Below, in pieces: positions 1 to 11,600 of a stretch of DNA of 64,000 bases. The stretch covers positions 29,485,632 through 29,549,631 of the forward strand of contig CM055102.1 in assembly GCA_029204225.1 (NCBI GenBank), read 5' to 3'. Positions within the stretch are counted from its first letter, which is position 1, and every line of letters begins with the position of its first letter. The position numbers were made by a program, and so were the translations under genes. The DNA comes from Diphasiastrum complanatum. Lineage: Eukaryota; Streptophyta; Lycopodiopsida; Lycopodiales; Lycopodiaceae. The notes beneath the pieces were generated by a model. That model was not told where the DNA came from. It ran no database searches and worked only from the letters and a program-made list of their open reading frames with translations.

Positions 1-79
1 GCATATTTTAAAATCAGTTTCCTATAAAGTGTTGGTTGACTGAGAGAATATTTCCAATCATTATTCACGTCCATACATT

Positions 80-1105
80 CTAAATATAACGTGAATTAAA
101 TATTGCCAATTGATTTTCAGATAATCCATAAGAATAAACAGTAGCCACTTTAAGCTTTGGCGAAATGGATCCATGAGACATCAAACAATAATGTGTAATA
201 TTGATACAAGTACTTGGATTCCTATGGAACAATGAAATCTCTTCATTGCTAGCAGTATCCATGTTGAATACCTCATACTCCATAAGATTGTTCTCAAAAA
301 TAAAAATATTCTCTAAAGCTCCCAAGTCAACTTGATATGGTTCACAGATCGGATGCTTAAAATAGCCACTCAATTCCAAGCGATGAAATATCGATGCCAT
401 ATAGCCCTCATTTCAAAAGAATGGCGAATGCCCTTCATTGTCTTTCTTTGAGCATAGCAATATTCTTGATTTGATGGCCCATCGTTGCTTGTCCAATGGT
501 CAGATTAAGACATTAATGTAGGTCTTGTTCTAGACTTTGATGGTTAAAGTGAGACTCAAAAGGATATTCAATACTAATACATTGCAATTTATCTGGAAGT
601 TAGGTTGTTCCAATTGCCAACGATGATCAATTAATTCAAGATTTTTCTCTTGACCAAAAATAAACTCATCCAATTGACCATCATCTGCATCTGAAATTTT
701 CTCTTCCAATTGATCATCATTCACTTTAGCATCATTTCCCTGATCAAATTCTACATCCTCAAATGAACCATGATCCTCATTGTCTTTGTTAGCTACCTCT
801 GAATACTTCTTGATCGGAGTCCCAATTTTTTTCATCTGTCTTTGCATCCTGATTTGAATCCTGACTTTCGTCTAAATCATGATTTTTACATTTGTCGTCG
901 CATCATGATATGAATCTTGAATGGGACTTTTGTTGTCTACAACTGTTTCTGGATCTAAAACTTGACTTTCATCATCGCTTTGCTCATCCAACTCATTGTC
1001 ATCGCTTTGCTCGTATGCTTCATCATTGTCACTTTGCCCATCTGACTCATTTGTCATTGCTTTGCTCATTCCCTTCGTCATTGTCGCTTCACTCATTTGA
1101 CTCAT
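80..1105 (-). pseudogene. Decayed acidic reading frame, unclassified
   Basis: Three open stretches (1105-872, 847-530 and 400-80) share one minus-strand frame and are separated only by in-frame stops (TAG near 870; TAG, TGA, TGA between 530 and 400), so they look like one broken coding region of about 340 codons. The first two thirds are strongly acidic, with an imperfect repeat around EQSDDNELDEQSDDES and later DDQLEEKISDADDGQLDE. The last third is a more ordinary globular-looking sequence beginning MASIFHRLELSGYF. I recognise no domain. An origin in a transposon accessory gene or a low-complexity host gene are both possible. No promoter or splice pattern was found. Confidence 0.35.
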
Positions 1106-1525
1106 TACTAGACGTCTTTACTTTTTGCACTTTTTTTGGTTGTCGATCCACTAATGCTTTACTGTGAACAATCAATTTCTACATCCACATCTTTGTTTCT
1201 TCAAACCACTTGGATTGCTTTTGTTTCCTTTCGGCTTCCAGATTTAGCCTTTGTTGTCGTTGCTCATACTCTAATGCATATTCCATTGTTTCCTTAATTG
1301 AAAACTAGGCTATAGAGAAGTATTTTACAAGTTACTTTCTACAATGCTCCAATATTGAGGTTGTAAGCCATGTATATAGCATTATATAAGATATATTTTC
1401 CCATATTAAAAAATTTACGATAAATTTTTTTAACGACTATTATAATTCTGCATTAGAGTGCTCGCAAATTTTTTGGGATCATAAAAACATTTATGCAAAA
1501 ATAAATAAATGTTTAAAAAGAAATC
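1106..1525. other. No clear gene; short charged ORF fragment
   Basis: On the minus strand an ATG at 1286 opens 35 codons ending at 1179. The peptide is rich in Glu, Gln, Lys and Arg (MEYALEYEQRQQRL at its start) and could be a coiled-coil remnant of the decayed frame next to it, but it lies in a different frame. The rest, 1290-1525, is AT-rich and shows nothing I can name. Confidence 0.2.
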
Positions 1526-1624
1526 CCTAGCCCCAGCCTGTTGGCGTGGTGCGCTCAGGGCCGTGGATAGGGTGCAAGAGAGAGGCAGTGAGGGAGTAAG
1601 GGGTCAAAGTCAAAGGGAAGGGTA

Positions 1625-1710
<86 letters not shown>

Positions 1711-1850
1711 GGGACGAGGGGTACAGGAGGTGGGGCCTCGTGGTCCGTGGACGGCCAACCAGTGCGCTCGAGGGAGGGGGAGATATATATATATGAGGGC
1801 TGGGGCTGGGGTGGGCCCAGCAGGTAAGCGCAGGTGAATGGTGGCACATG
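1526..1850. repeat. GC-rich block with compound microsatellite
   Basis: A sharply bounded GC-rich island in AT-rich surroundings. It contains a compound simple repeat, about 32 TG units (1626-1689) followed by about 11 GA units (to 1711), and a short AT run near 1783-1793. Open frames across it encode only Thr-His or Val-Cys runs and are artefacts of the dinucleotide repeat. Its role is unknown; it could be non-coding sequence of the LTR element whose polypurine tract lies 100 bp downstream. Confidence 0.75.
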
Positions 1851-1958
1851 AAAAGGCTGAATTTCTTCGGTCGATGCCGGCTGAACTTCTTAAGTTTAGA
1901 TCACCCTTGGCTTAATTAGTAAAGCTATGTTATCATCTAGCTAGATTGTGAAGAGGAG

Positions 1959-2239
1959 TGTTGAAATTCACAATTCTAGCTTGACTAGTTTGATGTAATT
2001 CCACTTGTGTGGCACATGCCACATGTATAGACGCATAGCCCTATGCCTAATCATGCTAATTTCTCACACGAGGTCACAAAATGTACATTAGCATTGTAGA
2101 GAGAAGCAATTTTTGCCTTGTTGGTGGATCTCGAGATCACGAGGTCCATTCTAGAATTGATGACCTGTTTTAGGGTATTGAATTTAAGTTTAGGTCACAT
2201 ATGGTGGAAGGGTAAACCTAAACCCTAGATCCAAGAAGG

Positions 2240-2288
<49 letters not shown>

Positions 2289-2583
2289 AATCTTCTTGAT
2301 TAATGGTGAAAATTTCGAAATTTTCACTTTCATTCATATTGTCTTTGTGTGGCGAGTTAGCAAGTTAGAACTACCATATGTGAGTGATCTTCTTTATTGC
2401 ATTTTGGAAGCTACTGAAGTTGATTACATGTCTAAGAAGCTTGTCGCACCTTTCTTTGGAGTGTTTGATCAAATCTATGTGACTCTTGTGCAATTAAATG
2501 CCAAGATAAGCTAGTTTTGGTAACTAGTCTTGATTCTAGCTCATAGTTTGAATCTAGATCAATGAAATGTACATTCTCCAACA
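1959..2583 (+). repeat. Copia-type LTR, 3' LTR with polypurine tract
   Basis: The sequence begins TGTTGAAATTCACAATTCTA immediately after a purine tract (GAAGAGGAG, 1950-1958), as expected for the 3' LTR of a plus-strand element, and is taken to end CCAACA at 2583. The same start and tract occur inverted at 48995, where the element is on the minus strand. The LTR holds a (TA)n run at about 2245-2285. The right end is inferred from the TG...CA rule. The 5-bp flanks do not match, so this is not a clean solo LTR. The coding part upstream was not recognised. Confidence 0.55.
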
Positions 2584-4190
2584 CTTTTTTCTTTGATTGG
2601 GATTCATTTTGCAGCCAATTTTATTAATATTTACAAATATAGCGCGCTTGTTCAAACCTCTTTATTAACTATCTTATTGACTAGTTCTAGTCTAATTTAG
2701 CTCCATGGCTATATTAAACATTGCATTTAGTAAGCTCATGGGCTAATTACATTACATGTAGCTCATGACATCTTAAATGATGAGGTTCATTTTTGAACTC
2801 AAAGCACTACTCATCACTATGTTTCCATGTAGGTGAGTCACTTGGTACCTGCATCACCTCCTCCGTAGATAGATTTTTGGCATGGTACGAGCGAACTGAA
2901 CACCCCCATAGTGCTCGTTGCCTCCTGGAGTCTGCAGCCAGATCGCGACTTGATTTTCTCGTATGCGGCTACGAGAATGTCGCGGTCAGCTAAGATATCC
3001 ATTGGTCCAGAAGCTGATTCTGACTAAATAAACAAATAGAAGATTTTCAAAAAACCTCTACACATTTATTGCATATCAAGATGCATCCCTCGGAAAGAAG
3101 GAAGATGCGGCAGATGCGGCCAGCAGGTGTCTTATTACCTATTTTTTGATATTTAGAAAAAGAACGTTCTGACCCAGTACATTCCGTGGCACAATTTTAC
3201 GTCATTTATGTATCATGGTGTATTAGATGTTGGACATTGCATAATATTAGAAAGCCATTAATACTATAGAAATACTATGTTGGACATTAATACTATAGAA
3301 ATACTAGTAGTTTAATATACAACATAAGTATTAAATATGTTAGGAAGCCATTGCATAATGTCTTCTTGGTACAATTTTCGTACATATTTACAGTTTCGAT
3401 TATCTTCAATACAAGGATTGTCAATAAGAATACCAAGAAATCTTGTTGTTCTTGTATTTTTAGGTCATTCAAAAAAATCCATTGTTTTTGTGTCCATGGG
3501 TTTCATGGAACCTTGCTCCAATTGACAATACCAATCTTCCTCAAAATATATGGATATGCTTCCACATCCTAAATCATTTAATCTATTGCGACTTTTTCAC
3601 ATCTACACCTCGTTTGTAGTCTCCGTTCTGAGAACATTGCCATTCCCTTTGCCATGTCAATATTTCACCTATTCTACTGTTACAGATCCTAATGTTTTGT
3701 TGGGAATTTCAAAACAACAAGCCATATCCCCTCATCTCTTCCTCTAGAGGTCTATCCCTGGAAGTGTCTATCCCTGGAAGTGGCTTCGTTGGTATAGCTC
3801 TCTAGAGGTGCAAAGTTCAATGCTTGCTATTTGCACAATTGGATTTGACATATATAAGGCTTTGGTCTAAATTAAGGGGGTTTGTGCTAGGTGATTGCTG
3901 ATAACGGCCTCGCTATGAGAATTGTTCTCAAATTCGAAGTGCCTCCTACAACTATTGCAGATAAAGAATTTTGTATTTTGTAGTCGGTCTCTACTATTCA
4001 TATCATTGACTTTCCATATACCGCACCCCTATACTCCACAATGACTATTATTTTCATTGTCTCCCAATTGCATCACTCCTCTTTTATCTGGCTATTCTTT
4101 TTCTGTTCCTTTCAACTATAATTTGAGTATATGAGCATTTTTATGGTCCAATGTATCTCCATATGATTAAAACGGAGTAAACTGTGGGCG
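2584..4190. other. Intergenic, no gene recognised
   Basis: No coding region could be supported. Two small direct repeats are visible: a 21-bp unit (ATTAATACTATAGAAATACTA) at 3257-3277 and 3286-3306, and a 16-bp tandem unit (TCTATCCCTGGAAGTG) at 3751-3782. Several short open frames lack any recognisable motif. Confidence 0.6.
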
Positions 4191-4376
4191 GTTCACCACG
4201 GTTCTGAGAACCGTACAGTTCTCAAATTTTTTTGGCCAGAACCGTGGTGAACTGTGTAGTTATTGATTTATTTTTTTATTTTATTTTTTAGTTCATTTTT
4301 TAAAAAACATTAATTAAATATTTATTTATTTATTTATGATGAACTGTTCCACGGTTCATGAACCGTGGTACGGTTC
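4191..4376. repeat. Palindromic repeat cluster (GAACCGTGG type)
   Basis: A 15-bp inverted repeat, GTTCACCACGGTTCT at 4191-4205 and its complement at 4238-4252, would fold into a hairpin. About 100 bp further is a perfect 20-bp palindrome at 4349-4368 built from the same core. The AT-rich spacer between them holds TTTA runs. This resembles a decayed MITE or a hairpin-forming repeat; no target duplication was identified. Confidence 0.6.
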
Positions 4377-5659
4377 ATTCACAAGTTGTTTGACAACATT
4401 AAAACTAATATCTGAAAAATGCACAGTTTAAGTATAATATAATAATTATTTGGACATTCTGCAGCTTATATATAGAGATAGATTAGTTCCCATTATCACT
4501 AGAGATCCACCATCATCTCCAAAATTAGTCCACTATAGCATTAAGGGCTCCAGAAACATGGCAGTATGAAAGCTGTCATCATTAATGACAGTTGGATTGG
4601 AGTATATCTTTATTTCAGATTGAATGACACCAGATCTTGAGCCCTAAAAGCAACTCCTGAGCAAATATTGATCCGGCTAAATAGCCTTGCATTGCTCCAC
4701 ACTCTTGGCAGAATAATGCTTGAAAACTCCCAAACAAAACTGTCAAAAACAACCAAAGCCACCAACTCTACCTGCCAGGGTTGTCTCAATGTGTGCAAAG
4801 TTCTCATTGAGAAAGACAAGAATTGCACACCCTTACATGCCGATTCTTTGAAGCAACTTCAAACCTAACAGACATTTAGTTTGAGCATTTCGAATTAATC
4901 GTACTTAACTACAATGACAAAATTCATTTGTCAAGGCAGTATCATCTTGCACGATTGATAACCATGGCCTGCAACGATTGTGATAGTGTAGAAACTCAAG
5001 ACAATCCAGCTCATGCCAAAGAAATGATGCAAAAGTACCCCGCAACCTTAAACAGATCAGAAATCTTTGCCACTCAAACTCAGCAAAGTTATGATCTGCG
5101 ATAAATTTTAATATTCTGAGAAATAATTGGTATCAGAAAGGGGCCTGTGTTTACTCTTATGACAAAGGTAGGCCTTGTCATGCTTCACCAACAAGCTCCC
5201 TACCCACTTGAATAGAATCTTATCCTGAACCTGTATGCTAAGAATCTATTTCTCACAAAAATGCCACCTGATGACTGGCAGCTTACAAAGAACTGTGGAA
5301 TCTCAAGAGTCAATATGATCCTCAACTATAACTTCACTAGCCCAGATTAAGAAACAAATAGAATAGTCAAATTTGCTCAGAAATATCAAGTATGAGATTG
5401 TTCTGTAATACCTTGATCACGACTTAATGATGAGCTGCCTTCAAGAGCTCGAAATAACATTAAAGCCCCAGCAACAATACCAACCAAACTATCGTAGTTG
5501 AAACTTATAGCAACTAAGACTTGTCAACTTGTCCAAAGACTTATGTACACCTTCGTAAAGCCAGCTGCAGCTTGTAAATGCCATCACCAGCCTGTTGCAC
5601 AGCTTCGGTACGTGAACCCACTACACGAGATCAGTACATGAGCCCTTTAAACTGTTCTG
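4377..5659 (-). other. 3' flank / probable 3' UTR of GIP1-like gene
   Basis: This stretch lies downstream of the stop codon of the minus-strand GIP1-like gene. It has no recognisable coding motif. The proximal part is expected to hold the 3' UTR and polyadenylation site, but I could not fix the signal; the only clear AATAAA-like sequence on the minus strand lies far downstream near 4.6 kb. Confidence 0.4.
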
Positions 5660-8600
5660 TCAGTAAGGATTGGTCCAAGTCTGCTGTGCACGTTGTGGTT
5701 GCTGATAAGGTGCTGCTTGAGTACCTGCACCTGAGCCCCCTACCAAGGTTTGAGGTTGTAGGAGTTGATGAATACTAGGTGCAGCTCCAGATTGTGCTGG
5801 ATGGTATAGACTAGCATATCCAGCAGGATGAGTGTGAGCATGTCCAAGAGATTGAGTGTGAGCATAAGCTGAATGTTGACCCTGCCCTGAAAGATTGTAG
5901 TACGAGTTTGGCTGCATTCCAGCTGCCACCATATCGCGAGACAATTGTGCTTGGATCCACATAGTAGAGCCTTCAACCTGAAAAACAAATTGACATATGA
6001 AAACTGCAAAAATGGCAGGATATTTGCTTAACCTTGAAGGAGCCAAGCATATAATGTTTGATACTCATGGAAAATGTAATGACAAAAGCTTGATAGATTA
6101 GTAAGAAAGTCGGGCTTAACCTCAGAGCTCAAGCAATTATTCCCTTTATCAGCAGGAGAAAACGTACCTGTTGGCCAGATATAAAAACACTGCTTTCTTT
6201 GTAAGGGGGAACACCAACATCTTCATAGCTAGATGCAGTTGCTGCTGTTACCGTTGGATTAGCAGCATAAACTGAAGAAGCTGTGTTATATCCACCATAT
6301 CCTGCAACACCTGCTGCCTGAGGTGTCGTACCTGCTGCTGTCAATGGCTTGTACTGAGGAAAGGGATACTTCACAGCAGCTGCACCACTCGGCTGGTAAT
6401 TACTTTGAGTAGGAGTAAAACCACTTCCAATAGGAGCCTGGGGGTAACCACTGTTTCCTGCATAAGTAGGCTGGTACGGGGAATGCATGTAGGTATAGCT
6501 TGGAGGCACATACTGGTAGCCAAATACATTAGTAAAATGTCCCAAGGGTAACCCTGCAGGCTGTGCATATGCATGTATAGGAACATGTTGCTGAGGCACA
6601 GTTGGAATAGTCTGTCCACTTGATGTCTGGGGTACTGGGCTTGTGGATGATAGCACCACAGAATTACCCGTCTGAAAAAAACCAACAACTCATATCATAT
6701 AACCAAATGGTCCCGACAAGTTAATGTGGCTAACTAACTACTTTGAGAAACAAGAAACGTACATCTTGCAAAGGTGAAAGAGTTTGAGCAGCCAATAGTG
6801 CCAAGTTTCCATTGTATTTGTTTGCTGAATTGGAAGGTAAGAATTGAGCATAACGACCCTCAGCATCAGAGTTTGGTCGAAATGCTGGTGAATAGTAGCT
6901 TGTAGCTGGATCTGTATATGATTGCTGCAATCAAGTCCAAATCCTGTTAGCCCAATAAGATCCAATTTCGATGGGGAAAAGTTTTATGAACCACAAAAGC
7001 CATCAAATCAGAGTAAATTTCTAGGAATTTTATTAAGAGCGTAAACGATCTTCACCATTGGACTTGGCAATCTTGATGTATCCTGGGGATGAGCTTCAGA
7101 GACATCATATGAGTACAAACCACTGGGCACTTGAGGAACCAAGCCTAGCCCAGAGTAGTTAGGCACAGCTTGCAAATATGAAAACTGAGTGCCTTGTCGA
7201 GCAGCTGGAACTGATTTTGACACCTCAGACTGTGAGACAACCAACTCAGGTGCACTCTCAGGTATAACCTCAGTTGTAGAAGATAAATGCTCCACAGCTG
7301 CAGAAGTTGCTTGATGATAAACGGTATTCTGGCTGGCCAGAGATGGTACTGAGCTCACCGTGCTAACAGCATAAAAAGCCAATACCAGAAGTCAAACTCC
7401 AAACATCACTTTGCTACCATGAATAAAAAGCAATGCCTATATTATGAATGGCTGGCAAATGAGCAAGTATTTTTGCTGATAAGTTCACAAAAATACAAGT
7501 GCATGATGTATTCTTTTCATTGGGATAGGTACGTAAAACAGATCACAAAAACACTACCGACAACATTGCACAGCCAAATACGAAGATACAGTCAAGGCCA
7601 AGGCTATCGCATAGTATCATATGCAAAAATACCTCAAAGGAAGTTCCTCAACAGTTGACGCGATTGGAGTACTGGAAATTGACACAGGATCAGTATCTGT
7701 GTCATCTGGCCCATAACTTGTCGAGAGTGCAGATCCAAAAGTTTCTCCAAAGCTTCCAAAGCTCAACTGAGCATAATCTGCTTCTGGAACTTGAAGGTGG
7801 TTAGGCATGATAACCGGTACCTCATCCTGGGTGTTCAAGAATTTTAGCTTGGAAGTGATCTCAGATACTATTCCAGTTTGCTCAGAACTTGAAACCAAAG
7901 CAGGTGGCCTGACAGTCACAGGCTCTGAAACAATATCTTTATTGGAGCTTTCTACCGCTTCTGGCATACCATGAGCCCCTGCTGTTGTCAGTTTGGGCTT
8001 CCATTCCAGGTTCGCTCCCATACCTGCATAATAGTCAATCTTTAAAGCGCAACACTGCCTTGAGGATGTATAAAACTATATTGAATGTTCTTTCCTACAT
8101 TCCAATATACAAGACTCATACAGGGTACTATCTAGAGAAGATTAGAACTGCCACACCCAATAAACATCACCTGATTTACCATGATAGCCACTCACCACGA
8201 ATTTGACACACTTTTGAAACTAACGCATGTCTAAAGCACTGGCAAAAAGGAGAAATTATTTCTTTGCTAAGCGAAACTTGGGCAAGATTCCAAGAAAAGT
8301 ACGAAGATATCAAACTACTTGTGTTCTAACCTTTCTGAGAACTGAAAGGCTGTTGTTGATACAAAGGCCTCCCATTGATCTGACTGGTAACAACTGTCGT
8401 TCGTGAGGCAGCCGTCACTGATGCTGGAGTAGGAGATACCACTCCCGATTGACTAGTCTGTATCCCAAAAGATCGGCTGGTATCATCCAACAAAGCTCTC
8501 TGATTAACTGGACTCTCATGTTGAATTGTAAGGGTAGAAGAATCGCTGCCTTGTGCACCATGCACATCCTTTTCAAGTTTAACAGAAAGAGCTGTGGAAT

Positions 8601-11600
8601 TGATGCTGCTTTGAGAAGAGCTTAAGGGTTGTGACGTAGAGGGTGAAAAATAAGTTCCATCTAATGGCAGAACAGTAGAGGATTTACCTCCAATGGGTCG
8701 TTGGTTGCCAACGGTACCAACGTCACGTTTGCTGTTGCCTGTACCCGGCATACGGGAGTCAAGTGAGGGATGAAGAACAGGATCATTCACGGATTCATAC
8801 ATGCCCAATGATGTAGGTCCATTGGGGTACGGAAAGTCTTGATAGCTCGAAGTGTCTGATACCAAGCTCACAGTCACTTGTGAGGCCACAGTTGAAGGCA
8901 AAGAAACAGGTACAACATTGGACTTCAAAACATCTGCCATTGTTGCATGATTCGAACCTACAGCCCATGCTCCTGGGGAAGGAGATACAGCCCGTACATT
9001 AAAAGGACTCCCATTGGATATCCCAGCTGAGATTGATGCTGCAGCTGAGTGTGATAGACTATTGCTGAATCATGCAGAAACTGAACATTAGCTAGCCTTT
9101 TGAAAATACACAAGAAATATTGAACTGAAAATTGAAAATCAAATTCAACAACCTTCATGCACCCATCACCCTCGAACTAGGTTAATGTCCACAACGGTTT
9201 CTCTTCAGCAAGCTCAAACACCAATATTGCTATGTGAAAGTTCTATGCCGGCATGAAGAAAGTAAACGATCACAACAAACTAAAATCTCTATTAGTAGAG
9301 CGAACATGGCTAACTAAATTTCAAACTAACTGGCATGAAAATTTGTGGCCCTGTAACTAAAAAAACAGTACAATGGATGATTGAACATAATTTTGTCATC
9401 ATGAAGTCATAACGCAAGAGAGAGCCAACAAACATGTCTCATAGTAAATACTACAACCTGATCCTATACATAGTCACATGCAGACTTCAAGATCATTTGA
9501 AACCTAACATAGAAATCACACAGTAAAGTGCTCCTGAATTTGTAGTAAGTGATGAACATTAATGTTGTTAACAGAAAATATCTAAGTACCATTGAAGGAC
9601 ATTTTACAAAATTTGCCCTCAGTATGAGATACCCTAAGGGTTAACCACATATCATGAGACAAAGCTACAAAATTAATGCTATGAATTGCTAGCTAAGCTC
9701 ATCTTGATTGAGGAATTTTGCTGAAAAAAATATGATTTTGTAGTTGTAACTATATAATGAAATGTAAGTAAAATTTCACAAAACCTAACGGGAATTCCCG
9801 GATCGCGATCCGGATCAGAACGTGCAACTAAGGATATATATATATCAAAGATGCACCCCTCATTCCGGAACGGGTTCAGGAATGCATTCCTAGGAACGCT
9901 ATTCAGGAATGCTTTTTTATTTCCAATATGCGACTCAAAAGACAAGTTAATTTTCTAGCTTTTTATGGCAAAAATAAGCGCTTTTTTTAGTGTTTAGGCA
10001 ATGAAGTTTACAATTAATCAACAATCAAAATGATGAATCTTGAATTCTAAGTCGAGAGTTGGAACTCCCGAGTCCGACCTAATACTAATGTCATGATGCA
10101 TATAGTACATACGTTAATGGTTTGAAATGAGAAAGAATCGGCAAACCCCGAAAAAGAATATGTGAAAAGTTTTAGGCTTTCCTTTTCTTTTTGGGATTTT
10201 CTTTCTAACCTTCAATTATACAAAAAAACACACTAATCGAAATTCTAACAGTAATCTTAAAACCATAGTTGCACAGAAACGCGTTTCTGGGCAATAACGT
10301 TCCCGGAAACGCGTTTCTGAGAATTGCGTTTCGGGCACCAGAATCGCTGAGAAAAAGAAAACAAATTATATATTTATTTTGCCCTGAAATTGCATGAAAC
10401 TAGACCTAAAATTGCCCTAAACTGGAGTTACTGGACCCAATTGTAACCATAACACCTGCCAACCTATAAAAATGCAATGCCCTTTTGATACCCATATTGC
10501 CTGAAAAAAAAATTAAAAAACGTTTCTGAGAAACGCTGTCCAAAACCAGAAACTCAATTCAGAAAAGCGTTTCTGACCGCATTTGGAACCTTAGTGCAAC
10601 TATGCTTAAAACTAACACTATCCTAACTTCTAAGTTCTCTCCCTCACACAAAACAACCCAACAATACTCAACATAACTGTAAATTTGTTGAGAACCCAAT
10701 AAAAATCAAATAGAAGAAAAAATTTAGGCTTTTCTTTTTTTTAATAATGTGTTTCATTCAATGAGAATTTATTTCGTACGCGGTCCATTTGAAACAGACC
10801 CATTCGAAACAAAAGTTTCATTGAATAAAACGAGTTTCAGTGAGCACTGCCAATCGAATGAAATCCTCAAAGAAGAAAACAGAAATTCTACTTTTCATGA
10901 TTTCAGCTTGCTCAAAAACTATCTAAGAAAACGTAGCCAATGAAAAGAACTACACCACTAAAGACAGGAGGAATTAGCAAACAATCAGCTGGCACAAGTT
11001 GTACAAAGATCTCAATTGAGAAATGCATGTCCATTGCTATGGCAGATCAAAATTATTATTTGTAATTCTGATTTTTGCTATAATATGTTGCGCGGATGAG
11101 AGGATGACTTTTGTACAATTTATAAACATTTGCAGAGAATGTAATGGAACAATGTCACTTAAAATCAAACTACTAATGTGAGTGAAAATTCAAGCTTGTC
11201 TCAAGGATACTAGTGTCGCAGGAGAAAACGATGGCCCTAATACGGGCTCTAATTTGAACGCATTAGCATGAAATCTATAATACCTGATTTGGATCAAATA
11301 CATTCCTCTCGGCATACTTCTTGTAAGTGTTCGCAAAGAGCGTGCCCTTCTTGGATAATCAAAAATACAAAGAAACGAGGTACTTGAAACTTGTTTAACA
11401 AAGAATTTTCTATAGATTCTTTTGAAAACTAGCACTGCAAGCCCCCCCACATTGCATTGGCTCACAGCCAGTTCACGACTATTCTCAGTATCAGTTTACG
11501 ACTATTTTCAGTCGCATAAAAATTCATAAATTTTGATACTTAATTATTCTGAATGTAGCTTTGTAATAGGGTACTCTAGATCAGGATCTAGATCAGGATA

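Noticed and set aside
1527-1849. Several overlapping open frames encoding Thr-His or Val-Cys runs
   Set aside because: They are translations of the (TG)n microsatellite and GC-rich flank, with no domain.
2296-2514. 72-codon plus-strand frame
   Set aside because: Lies inside an LTR and has no recognisable motif.
4610-4868. Overlapping frames on both strands downstream of GIP1L
   Set aside because: Short, no motif, opposite strands equally open.
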